A DNA stretch of 40,169 bases from an uncultured Bacteroidota bacterium (GTDB taxonomy: Bacteria > Bacteroidota > Bacteroidia > Chitinophagales > Saprospiraceae): NCBI GenBank assembly GCA_903905445.1, contig CAIVGO010000337.1:1-40169 (forward strand). The letters are read 5' to 3'. Shown in pieces: positions 26,086 to 35,400 of the stretch. Numbering within the stretch: position 1 is the stretch's first letter; every line of letters starts with the position of its first letter. The notes under the pieces are model-generated. The model searched no databases and was not told the origin of the DNA. It was given only the letters and a program-made list of their open reading frames with translations. The position numbers and the translations under genes are program-made.

Positions 26086-26126
26086 ATTTTTGAACCTTGC
26101 CACCCGCATTCAAACACCACCAATCC

Positions 26127-27026
26127 ATGAAATTACTTCCGGCCATCATGTTCTTGTCCTTTTTATCCACAGCCGCCGCCCAACAAACCCGTCCGCTCTA
26201 CCCCGATACCATTCCCAATGAAATTCCCGGCCCCGACAAGGAAACCACCGAAATAAAACCCGACGGCATTTTGGTCATCCATCAGATCAGCAAACCGACC
26301 ATTGCCGTTTATTTACCATCCAAACGCAAAGCCACAGGCACCGCCGTGATCATTTTCCCCGGCGGTGGATATTCTGTAAATGCCTACCAGCACGAAGGCA
26401 TTGATGTAGCCAAACAGTTGGTAAAAATGGGGGTGGCTGCTTTTGTCGTGAAATACCGGGTTCCCAACCCCGCCACCATGCCCAATCCCACCATCGGGCC
26501 TTTGCAGGATGCCCAACAAGCCATCAAAATGGTACGTGAAAACGCCAGCGCTTGGGGCATCCATCCCAGTAGGGTAGGGGTGCTGGGCTTTTCCGCGGGC
26601 GGACATTTAGCGGCCTCCGCTGGCACGCATTTTCAGGAGGTCCTGATTCCCAACGCGGAAAATACCTCCGTCCGGCCCGATTTCATGGTGCTCATCTATC
26701 CTGTCATCAGTTTTATGCCCGGCGTGGGACATACAGGATCTGCCGACCGATTGATTGGCAAAAATCCGACGGAAGCGCAGCAAAAAGCCTGGTCGAATGA
26801 ACTGCGGGTAAACGCCCAAACACCGCCCACTTTTTTGGTGCATGCCACTGATGATGGCGGCGTTAGTCCACTCAACAGCATCCTGTTTTATGAGGCGCTG
26901 CGCAAAAACAAGGTCGCCACCGAAATGCATTTGTACCAGCGCGGCGGACACGGGTTTGGGTTGTATATAAAAGGTAGCAAGGTGCGTTGGATGGATGCGT
27001 TTCGGGAATGGATGGGGGAAAAATGA
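26127..27026 (+). CDS. Secreted alpha/beta hydrolase (acetyl-xylan esterase/BD-FAE-like)
   Basis: Signal peptide MKLLPAIMFLSFLSTAAAQ; FPGGGY oxyanion region; GFSAGGH nucleophile elbow; HATDDG and RGGHGFG catalytic Asp/His regions. Confidence 0.88.
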   Translation: MKLLPAIMFLSFLSTAAAQQTRPLYPDTIPNEIPGPDKETTEIKPDGILVIHQISKPTIAVYLPSKRKATGTAVIIFPGGGYSVNAYQHEGIDVAKQLVKMGVAAFVVKYRVPNPATMPNPTIGPLQDAQQAIKMVRENASAWGIHPSRVGVLGFSAGGHLAASAGTHFQEVLIPNAENTSVRPDFMVLIYPVISFMPGVGHTGSADRLIGKNPTEAQQKAWSNELRVNAQTPPTFLVHATDDGGVSPLNSILFYEALRKNKVATEMHLYQRGGHGFGLYIKGSKVRWMDAFREWMGEK

Positions 27027-27092
27027 ACACCGAATATCGAATACCGAACACCGAATTTCGAAGTGGGGCGTTGCGTTTAACTGAATACCGAA
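27022..27092 (+). repeat. AACACCGAATATCG-type repeat at the esterase stop codon
   Basis: TGAACACCGAATATCGAATACCGAACACCGAATTTCGAAGTGGGGCGTTGCG; matches the inverse complement of the right half of 25896-26085. Confidence 0.8.
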
Positions 27093-27158
27093 AATCCACT
27101 TCAAGTATCTCATGCTTGATCGAAAGTTTAGATAAGGTCTCAGTTTTCTTGGAAATAA

Positions 27159-27186
27159 GAAAGCCCCACATTGCTGTGAGGCTTTC
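27159..27186 (-). terminator. Hairpin terminator after the rubrerythrin gene
   Basis: GAAAGCC-c-CACA-ttgc-TGTG-a-GGCTTTC; - strand continues TTATTTCC. Confidence 0.65.
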
Positions 27187-27209
27187 CTGCTCAATCCTTA
27201 AATACATTG

Positions 27210-27974
27210 TTATGAATTAAGATTTGTAATCTTTATAAACTTTTCTGAACTAGTCATAGATATGCCGCAGCGTTTTGGTGCAGTGGTGTCGTACGTGTTG
27301 CCACAAGTTGAACAAACATAGTAAACCAAGGGCAAAGATTTTACAGTATTGTTTTGTAGGGCTGCAAGTGCTTTTTCGTAAAGTGGCTTATGCTTTTGTT
27401 CAGTTTTGTAAGCATAATTTAAACTCACCAACGAAAGTTGGTTTCCTGCTGTGTTTGCATTTGTCAAAAACGCAGGGTACATGGTGCTGATTTCGTAACC
27501 CTCTCCGGCAATAGCGTCTTTTAGATTTTCTGCTGTTGTTTTAACAGAAAATTCAGGCGTAATTACCGGTGTTTTTTGTCCTGCATCTTCTATTACTGCT
27601 TTGTGATTGTTCGCATGAATGTTTTCTGATTTTGATGCAGTAAGAAACAGCAAAGCAATTTCATGGTGCCCTTCTGCTTCAGCTTTTTTACTGTAAGCTG
27701 CATACTTGGCACTTGCTGTAGTTTCCCCTTTAAAAGCCTCTTGCATGTTTTGCATGTTTATGGTATTGGCATCTGTAGCAATTTTTGCAGCAGTAGTTTT
27801 AACTTCTGATTCCATTTCAGAATCTTCCTTTTCAATTGAAGCAAGTTCAGTCTTTGCCGTCATTGATTCTGTGGTCGGATTTTGCATCCCAGCATTTGCT
27901 TTTGAATTACTGGTGCAGGATTGCAGCATGGCTACAGAAACGATTGCTGCGATTGCGATTGCGATTTTTTTCAT
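27210..27974 (-). CDS. Lipoprotein rubrerythrin-like protein with degenerate rubredoxin-like C-terminus
   Basis: MKKIAIAIAAIVSVAMLQSC lipobox; AFKGETTASAKYAAYSKKAEAEGHHEIALLFLTASKSENIHANNH diiron-type helix; YYVCSTCGNTYDTTAPKRCGISM. Confidence 0.85.
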   Translation of the reverse strand: MKKIAIAIAAIVSVAMLQSCTSNSKANAGMQNPTTESMTAKTELASIEKEDSEMESEVKTTAAKIATDANTINMQNMQEAFKGETTASAKYAAYSKKAEAEGHHEIALLFLTASKSENIHANNHKAVIEDAGQKTPVITPEFSVKTTAENLKDAIAGEGYEISTMYPAFLTNANTAGNQLSLVSLNYAYKTEQKHKPLYEKALAALQNNTVKSLPLVYYVCSTCGNTYDTTAPKRCGISMTSSEKFIKITNLNS

Positions 27975-28010
27975 TTTGTTGTTTTGTTGTTTGAATGTTA
28001 ATTGATGATA

Positions 28011-28070
28011 CAAAGGTGCAGGGGTGGGTATTCAAACAACCTTTTGGAATTCTTAAAATCTGCTTAAGAA
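28011..28070 (-). promoter_or_regulatory. Promoter/operator of the rubrerythrin gene
   Basis: - strand TTCTTAAGCAGATTTTAAGAA (28050-28070), 31-nt gap, CACCTTTG (28011-28018), similar to the Bacteroidota -7 box TAnnTTTG. Confidence 0.65.
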
Positions 28071-28080
28071 AATTATACCT

Positions 28081-28172
28081 GGATTTAAATGGATTTGGAG
28101 GATGGATGGATAAAAAAATGATTTTCAATGGATTAGATGCCATCTGTCTTTCATAACTACTTTGCGTTGAAT
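28081..28172 (+). repeat. Dispersed ~92-bp intergenic repeat, copy 2
   Basis: GGATTTAAATGGATTTGGAGGATGGATGGATAAAAAAATGATTTTCAATGGATTAGA...CTTTCATAACTACTTTGCGTTGA. Confidence 0.88.
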
Positions 28173-29536
28173 TTAAGCGTAAAGCTGCTACCTTGATGTA
28201 GCGTACTTTCAACGGTAAGGCTAATTTTTTGCAGTTCGCACAATTTTTTCACAATGGAAAGTCCAAGTCCATTGCCTTTGATAATTGAACTGCGCGATTC
28301 ATCAGCGCGATAAAAGCGATTGAAAATATTTGAAAGGTCATTGGCAGAAATACCAATGCCATCATCTTTTACAGAAAGTGTTCTCAAGGAATCATTCCAC
28401 AGCAAAAAAACATTTCCGTTTTCCTTTCCATACTTTATTGAATTGCTCATCAGGTTATCAAGTATTAATTCAATAAAAAGTTTATCGGCAACGATTGCAA
28501 TATCCTTTGCAATGTTTAAATGAAGTGCTATTTTTTTTTCACTTGCGGCTTCCTCCCATTTTGTTTGAAATGAATCAACGATTGGAAACAAGAGCAGGGT
28601 TTCTTTTTTTGCAACAGCAACTCCAGATTCTATGTGTGCAAGTTGAAGTAATTGTTCAAGTAATTTGTTGAGCCGGTCAACTTGCTGAATGATGTCGGTT
28701 ATTTTTTCTTCATAAAATTTTGGTTCGCGTTGTTTGCGAATCAAAACTTCTAATGTTCCTCTAATGGCTGTCAGGGGCGTTCTTATTTCATGCGATGCAT
28801 CGCTGGTAAATTGTTTTTGCTGAAGCATACTTATTTCAATGCGTGCAAGCAATTCATTGATTGTATTGGTAAGTTCAAACAACTCATCTTTCCTTTCCGG
28901 TAAAACCAGTCGCGTTTCAATATTAGCATCGCTGATGCCTGCTGCGATTTTTATAAGTCGATGAACAGGTTGAATAGCCTTGGATGCTGCAATAGAAGAA
29001 GCGATAAATTGAACAATAAGTACGATTGGAAAAGAGATAAGCAAAACCCAAAGCAAATTATTCAGCATACTATATGATTCTTGCTGTGAAATGGCAATAG
29101 ATAAATAACCAATAATTTTTTCATTTTCATTCTTAATCGGGAATTGGCCTAACCTTATTTTTTGCTCACCAATTTCACTGTTGTAAAATATTTCCTGTTC
29201 AATATTTGGATTAAAAAGGAATTGATCTTTTAATAAATTGGAAGAATGAAAAACTACTTTTCCTGTTATATCTACGATCTGTAAAAATGTTGGATTCACT
29301 TCTACCTTATTATGTTCAGCTTCGTCCCACTCTGGCATTTTGTTGATGATGATGGAATCTCGATGCCAGTCAAGATTATTGAATACTTCTTCCTTTTCCA
29401 ACAAAATATCATTGTCCAAATGTGTAAATGATGTTTTGTTCACCACAAAATAAATTACTACAAACACCATTGCCGTTGTTGCGGCAACGGCAATGGTGTT
29501 AAATGTAGCTATTCTGGTTTTAAACCTCAATTTCAT
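28157..29536 (-). CDS. Sensor histidine kinase (HAMP, HisKA, HATPase)
   Basis: SDASHEIRTPLTAIRGTLEVL H-box; N box LILDNLMSNSIKYG; G boxes VKDDGIGIS and GNGLGLSIVK; two TM helices. Confidence 0.95.
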   Translation of the reverse strand: MKLRFKTRIATFNTIAVAATTAMVFVVIYFVVNKTSFTHLDNDILLEKEEVFNNLDWHRDSIIINKMPEWDEAEHNKVEVNPTFLQIVDITGKVVFHSSNLLKDQFLFNPNIEQEIFYNSEIGEQKIRLGQFPIKNENEKIIGYLSIAISQQESYSMLNNLLWVLLISFPIVLIVQFIASSIAASKAIQPVHRLIKIAAGISDANIETRLVLPERKDELFELTNTINELLARIEISMLQQKQFTSDASHEIRTPLTAIRGTLEVLIRKQREPKFYEEKITDIIQQVDRLNKLLEQLLQLAHIESGVAVAKKETLLLFPIVDSFQTKWEEAASEKKIALHLNIAKDIAIVADKLFIELILDNLMSNSIKYGKENGNVFLLWNDSLRTLSVKDDGIGISANDLSNIFNRFYRADESRSSIIKGNGLGLSIVKKLCELQKISLTVESTLHQGSSFTLKFNAK

Positions 29537-30210
29537 ACTTCTGTTTCAATTTTATAACCTACACCCCTTACCGTAATAATTAAGGAGGGCATACCGGGTT
29601 CGTCTAATTTTTTTCGCAGAGCATTGATGTAAACATCTATCACTGAATTGTTGTACTCAAAATGGATGTCCCAAACTTTTTCAATAATGCGTGTGCGCCG
29701 GCAGACTTTTCCTTTGTTGCGCAAAAAATATTCAAGCAAGGCAAATTCCTTTTGAGTGAGTTCCACCGTTTTCCCATTTTTGGTAACAGTGTGTTTTTCA
29801 ATGTTCAGTTCAATTTTTCCTGCCCTGAAGACAATTACTTCATTTTCCTTTGTGCGAAGCAATACACGAATGCGGGCTAATAATTCTTCAAATGAAAATG
29901 GTTTACGTATGAAATCATTGGCTCCGGTTTCCAGACCGAAAACAGCATCATCGACGGTGTCTTTTGCAGTCAGAAAAATAATGGGAACAGTTTTGTTTTC
30001 CAGACGGATGCTTCGGCAAATTTCAATTCCATTCAAGCCGGGTAGCATCCAGTCTAATAAAATCAAATCATATTCTTCTATTCCATCTAATGCAAGCTGC
30101 AATCCTTTTTTTCCATTGTCAGCAACATCTACGGCAAAACCTTCTTCTTCCAATCCTTCACGCAGGAATTTGGCAATGGATGTTTCGTCTTCTACAATTA
30201 GTAATCTCAT
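29533..30210 (-). CDS. OmpR-family response regulator
   Basis: MRLLIVEDETSIAKFLREGLEEEG...LILLDWMLPGLNG...IFLTAKD...KPF; winged-helix C-terminus VIDVYINALRKKLDEPG..LIITVRGVGYKI. Overlaps the kinase start as ATGA. Confidence 0.96.
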   Translation of the reverse strand: MRLLIVEDETSIAKFLREGLEEEGFAVDVADNGKKGLQLALDGIEEYDLILLDWMLPGLNGIEICRSIRLENKTVPIIFLTAKDTVDDAVFGLETGANDFIRKPFSFEELLARIRVLLRTKENEVIVFRAGKIELNIEKHTVTKNGKTVELTQKEFALLEYFLRNKGKVCRRTRIIEKVWDIHFEYNNSVIDVYINALRKKLDEPGMPSLIITVRGVGYKIETEV

Positions 30211-30250
30211 GGTACACGCACTAAGTTGTTTCTTCAAAGGTAATGATTTA

Positions 30251-30342
30251 TAGCCAACGCTAAGTGGTTATGAAAACGACTGGATTCTAATCCATTGAAA
30301 ATCGAATTTTTATCCATCCATCCTCCAAATCCACCTAAATCT
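30251..30342 (-). repeat. Dispersed ~92-bp intergenic repeat, copy 3 (inverted relative to copy 2)
   Basis: Reverse complement AGATTTAGGTGGATTTGGAGGATGGATGGATAAAAATTCGATTTTCAATGGATTAGAATCC...TTTTCATAACCACTTAGCGTTGGCTA. Confidence 0.88.
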
Positions 30343-30351
30343 TGGTTTAAA

Positions 30352-30822
30352 CTACTCTTCCTCCGTTGGACTATTAAAATCGGGGAGCGCCAGTTCAACG
30401 CCTGCGCCGTGCGCATAAACCAATTGACCGCCAAGGTAGCCTGTGTATGAAACAGAGCCGATTAATGTCGTAAACAAGAGGATGCCAGCCCACTTAGTCC
30501 ATATTTTATGGTAATTAAAAAAGTAAATCACCATCCTGAAGACGGCCGTGATAATGGATAACCACAGCGTAAACAATGCAGCATCTTCATGCAATTCCAT
30601 CGGTACTTTCAGCGGACCATCTTCAATGCCTTCACCGGCATAACTTCCGCTGAGGTAGGCCGCAATGGCTCCTAATGCGCCAAGCAGCAAAAGGTAAAAA
30701 GCGGCACTTTTAAAAAATTCCTTCTTGCTAAACAGTGCAATTACTTCCGATAAAAAACCCGCCATGAGCAGTGCAATCGGGAAGTGAATCATCATGGCAT
30801 GTAGGTGCGTTGCTGAAATCAT
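30352..30822 (-). CDS. DUF2231-like integral membrane protein
   Basis: ATHLHAMMIHFPIALLMAGFLSEV...YAHGAGVELALPDF, characteristic of DUF2231; four TM helices. Confidence 0.82.
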   Translation of the reverse strand: MISATHLHAMMIHFPIALLMAGFLSEVIALFSKKEFFKSAAFYLLLLGALGAIAAYLSGSYAGEGIEDGPLKVPMELHEDAALFTLWLSIITAVFRMVIYFFNYHKIWTKWAGILLFTTLIGSVSYTGYLGGQLVYAHGAGVELALPDFNSPTEEE

Positions 30823-30850
30823 GTTGTTTTTTTTTAGTTTTGTTACGGTG

Positions 30851-30910
30851 CAAAGGTGGCCTGTTGAATATTTGAGAAACCTAATGATATTCTTAAAATT
30901 GGCTTAAGAA
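30851..30910 (-). promoter_or_regulatory. Promoter/operator of the DUF2231 gene
   Basis: - strand TTCTTAAGCCAATTTTAAGAA (30890-30910), 31-nt gap, CACCTTTG (30851-30858); same layout as 28011-28070. Confidence 0.65.
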
Positions 30911-30955
30911 TTAAACTTGCCCTAATTTAGGAGCGATTAATGGAGCGTTACTTAT

Positions 30956-31072
30956 TGCTGGGCTTTTCCGCGGGCGGACATTTAGCCACCTCCGCAGGTA
31001 CACACTTTCAGGAAGTCCTGATTCCCAACGCGGAAAACACCTCCGTTCGGCCCGATTTTATGGTGTTCACCT
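30956..31072 (+). pseudogene. Fragment of an esterase paralogue
   Basis: LLGFSAGGHLATSAGTHFQEVLIPNAENTSVRPDFMVF versus VLGFSAGGHLAASAGTHFQEVLIPNAENTSVRPDFMVL in 26127-27026; similarity stops abruptly on both sides. Confidence 0.85.
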
Positions 31073-31460
31073 TTGCTCCCTTCCTCGCTTGCATTAAATT
31101 TGGAAAAAAACAGATGCGCAAAAAATAAAATCACCTTGTTAGGTTTCAAATTCCCGAATCCGTAGGTGTTTTATCGTATCTTTTAAAAGCGATTTAATGA
31201 TTTGGCGTAGTTTTTGCATTTTTATTTTTCGCTATAACGCAAATTATTACCGATCACTTTTTGTCCCCCCGACAGGCAACGCACAGCGTTGTGATCCAAC
31301 AAACACTTAATCATTTTAATTTTCTGAACATCCGTGTGCGTGATCGCACTGGATAGGTCTACTTTATTTCCATGCCTCCTTGCGTTTTGTACGTTTTGCA
31401 ACGCTTGTCAGGCTAATCCGATTTCATTACAAAACATCATCATAATAATAAATACGCGTC

Positions 31461-32453
31461 ATGACTCAATCTTTACATTTTGCTTCAGCGCTGAAATGTT
31501 TTTTCATTTTAGGCTTTCTTTCTTTCCAAACAGTTGTTTTCGGACAAGCATCGATCCCCAAGATTAGTTTTCAGGGTGTTTTAAAAACAGCCTCTGGCGA
31601 ACCTGTTCCAGATGGCGAGTACACGTTTACATTTTCTTTCTGGAGCTCCTTGACGGGCACAGCCAACGCCGACAAATTACTTAAAATTGGTGCTACGGAT
31701 CCCAACGTTGCCAGCAACCAATGGGCAGAAACAGTTGCCCTGGGTGTAGCAGGCGGTATTTATTCCCACAACCTGGGCTCCGTAACCCCGCTCAACCCAC
31801 TCAATTTCAGCGGTCCGGTGTATTTGAACATCAGAGTAGGCGGTAAGGACCTGGTTCCGCGCACCGAATTTACCTATGCGCCTTTTTCTTTCTCGGTAGC
31901 CAGTGCCCAAACCGTGGTGTGTTCTGGCGCGGTGGGCGACATCAAATATTCCATTTTACCACCCGATAAATTCAAGGACGTAAACGGCAATTGTTGGGTA
32001 CCGCTGGATGGCCGTACGCTTGCCACCACCGACGCGTTGTATGCGCAAGGGGTAACCACCTTGCCCAATGCCGGTGGTATGTTTATCCGCGCCCAGGACT
32101 TCAGCGTAGTAGCAGGCAGTGAAGCCTGGAAGCCCAAAAACAACAGCGACAACGACCCCGGACGTACTTCCAGCACGGCGCCGGGCAATTTTCAGGGCGA
32201 TGAAAACAAATCGCATACGCATACCGGTACCACGAGTACCAATGGTAGCCATACCCACACTTGGAACCATGGTTTGGAGGGGGATGACTCCGGTTCGGGT
32301 GGTTCTAACGCAGAATATACCCGCATTGGCGGATCTGTATCCGATGCGATGGCCGCTGCAGGGAACCACAGCCACACGTTTACGACCGACGCATCGGGCG
32401 GGGAAGCGCGGCCTAAGAACATGAACTTCTGGATCTACATCCGCATCAACTAA
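31461..32453 (+). CDS. Secreted protein with phage tail-collar-like C-terminal region
   Basis: N-terminal signal region and SFQGVLKTASGEPVPDGEYTFTFSFW; C-terminal NKSHTHTGTTSTNGSHTHTW...GNHSHTFTTDASGGEARPKNMNFWIYIRIN. Confidence 0.78.
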   Translation: MTQSLHFASALKCFFILGFLSFQTVVFGQASIPKISFQGVLKTASGEPVPDGEYTFTFSFWSSLTGTANADKLLKIGATDPNVASNQWAETVALGVAGGIYSHNLGSVTPLNPLNFSGPVYLNIRVGGKDLVPRTEFTYAPFSFSVASAQTVVCSGAVGDIKYSILPPDKFKDVNGNCWVPLDGRTLATTDALYAQGVTTLPNAGGMFIRAQDFSVVAGSEAWKPKNNSDNDPGRTSSTAPGNFQGDENKSHTHTGTTSTNGSHTHTWNHGLEGDDSGSGGSNAEYTRIGGSVSDAMAAAGNHSHTFTTDASGGEARPKNMNFWIYIRIN

Positions 32454-32496
32454 ACCGGTATTCTCCTTTCTCCTGATTTGTTAAAATCATTCACCG

Positions 32497-35400
32497 ATGA
32501 ATAAAAGGTTTCTCGGTGTGGTTGCAGCGCTTTGTGCTGCAATCACAACCCTTTTAGCCCAATCCGCTACCACTTGTTTGCCCCCGGCAGCCAACGATTA
32601 CCAGGGTAGCGTTTATTTAAATTACGGCTTTGCCAACAACTCTTTTTCCACTCAATATCGAGTAAGTGGCACGGTAGGACAGCCCTTGGTAGAAACGGGT
32701 TTGAGTGCAACCAATATCACCGCGACAGGTTATTGGTCGCAGTTTTTGGTGCCCCCGCTTTCTCCTTCCGCGTCTGCCTCTCAGGGTGATTACCTCGATC
32801 GCATTCAGGTTAATTGGCAGCCCAATCCTTTAGGCGCCGCTCCGACAGGTGGTTACAAACTTTTCCGAGACGGGGTATATCAGGCCCTGCTCGACCCTAA
32901 TACCTTTAACTACAATGACTATAATGTCATAGCCGGTAAGGCTTATAAGTACTCGGTCAAAGGGGTAAATGAGTATGGAGACGGTTGCGCAACCGAAGCG
33001 GTAGGTTTTCAAGTGCCCAATGGTACCGTAACCGGGTGGGTTTCAACGCAGAATGCCAATGCTGTAAACGATGTATTGGTGTCGCTGATGCCTTTGCAGG
33101 GGTATTCGCTGGTTTTTGATGCGGCGGCAGGGACAGGTGCAGTTGGTGGCGCGGTTGCAGTGGATACTACATCAGGAAAAAAATTTTTCCCACTGACCGG
33201 AACGCAGGATTACACCATTACTTTTTGGATTAAAAATAAGGGGAACTTTAGTGGTACGGTGATGGAATTCGACGGATATCCGCTAGAGATCAAAGGATAT
33301 GGAGACGGTATTCAGGTGTATTTGAATGGTGCGGCTGCTACGAACAAGGTTGTGTTCGACGCAGGAACAGAGACAGCCTGGCACAACATTGCGGTAGCCC
33401 ATACCGGCCAGGTAATCCGGATATATGTGGATGGGAACTTAAAAACTTTGGCATCGGTCAGCTTGCCGACTGCACCCAGTACCCGTTTTTTTATTGGAAA
33501 TAAATTCCAGTCAACCAGTGGTTGGCGTGGTAACCTGGATGAATTGCGGATTTATCACAGCCGGTTGAATGAAATTGATTTGCGGGAAGTGATTGCGGGC
33601 ACCGCCTCTTCCAAAACGCCGAATTTGAAATATTACTGGAAATTTGACGAACAATTGGGCGACAAATCGTTCGATATCATCCACCGGGTGAAATTGTTTT
33701 TCTGTGGGGCCTATTTTTCCAATGCTGCTTTCAGCAACGGCGACCGTTCCGATATTCCCTTGGTGAGTACTTCTGCCCGCACCGACAGTACCGGTTTTTA
33801 TACGATTGAAAGTGCCAGTTACGGCACGGGAACAACGTTTGTTACCCGTCCTTCAAAAAATTTCTACATGCGTTGGGCCGTGCAGTTCCTGAAAAATAAT
33901 AAATCCTATGCTGCCCTTCCAGATTTCGCCCTTCCGCCTCAATCGACCCTCGAATTGACGGTGTACAGCGATGGTCCCGATCCAAGTACTCAAACACTGT
34001 TGTCTAAGTGGTGGGGCCCCAATCGGTTTTCCTTAAAACTGACCCCACAAGCCAATGATCCGGTAAAAAGTGATTTGATTATAGACATCAATGGTGGAAC
34101 CGGTCAGGGCAGTAAGGTAGGTGAGTTGTCAACAGGTTATGCGCATTTGGCATTTACCATCGACAGCACGAGCGCTTCTTCCCGAACAATTACTACCTAT
34201 ATCAACGGCGTGCTTTCCTCTACCAATGTATTTTCAAATGTGGATGGCAATTGGTCGGACCCCGATACCCGTTGGGTGTTGGGCGCGGATCGTTCTGGAA
34301 CCGGGGCGTACAATGATCCGAATAATTTTAATAATTTTTATGCTGGATTGATCGATGAGTTTGTGGTGTACAATAGCCTTTTGGATGTATTATCCATTCA
34401 AAACCACAACCTTAAGGCAAGGGATATGACTGAAAATGGCTTGTATGCCTATTTTCCGCTGGATGAAGGCGAGGGTTATCGACTCAACAATGGCGGCTCC
34501 TTTCCGCTTGGATTTGGCGAAGCTTACAACATTAAATGGAGCAATTATGCGAAGTTCCCAAAAACACAAGCGCATGAATTTACACCTAAATCACGTCAGG
34601 TAACGCTCAATCCGAGCATAACCTCCGTGGATCAGGTGGATTACACGGATATTTCTACCATTCCGATTACGGGTTATGTGCGGTATAAAAACACCGATTG
34701 CTTTGCTTCAGGCGTCGAAATTACCAACGAGGGCATTTCGTTTGTTCCAAAAGTAGTAACTGATTCTGTTGGTAAGTTCACCATTGATGTTGAGCCTGGC
34801 AAGGGTTTCAAACTGGTTCCCAAATATGAAGACCACAATTTTGTGCCTGCTTTATGGGAAGTGAACAAAGTGACGACACCAATTGCTGGTATCGTATTTA
34901 ATGATATTACCACGCGCACCGTGGAGGTAACGGTTGCTGGAGGCGATTGCAAAGTGAGTACGTTGGGCAACAATCTGGGTACGCCCTACAACAGTTTGAA
35001 ACTGCAAATTAAAACTGCGGATAGTGACTGTTTTGAGCAATACGGTACGATGACGAGCGGTACTACTTATACGTTTACCAATGTGCCGCCTTTCCGACAG
35101 CTGAACGTGGGTTTGTTTTCGCATGAAAATAACGAAATCAAAGACGCCATCCAGTCTTTAGGTGCCATCACAGTAGACATTACGAAAAAGGATACTGCGG
35201 TGGAGTTTATTTACCGAAATCCCAACCCGCAGGTGGATATTTTTGAAGGCCTGCTTGAAAACTGTACTGATTTGAAGTATTGGGATCCGGCGCTCCCACA
35301 AGGGGCATTGGCTGATATGGTAATCAATAAAGTGAGAAGATGGGAGCCGCCTTTGCCACTTGGTGCTGCACCGAACTACAGCACCAACAAGGTGAAGTAC

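Noticed and set aside
25788-26123. Small ORFs in the 25.8-26.1 kb intergenic region
   Set aside because: They translate the short tandem repeat (e.g. GKMNIGKMNIEHRISNTEHRS, DIHFPDIHFPDIHF) and are not convincing proteins.
28081-30342. The 92-bp repeats as insertion-sequence ends
   Set aside because: No transposase lies between or near the copies, and no target-site duplication was evident by eye.
30940-31128. 62-aa ORF as an independent gene
   Set aside because: Its recognisable part is an internal esterase slice, and the remainder (TFAPFLACIKFGKKQMRKK) is unrelated; treated as a pseudogene fragment.
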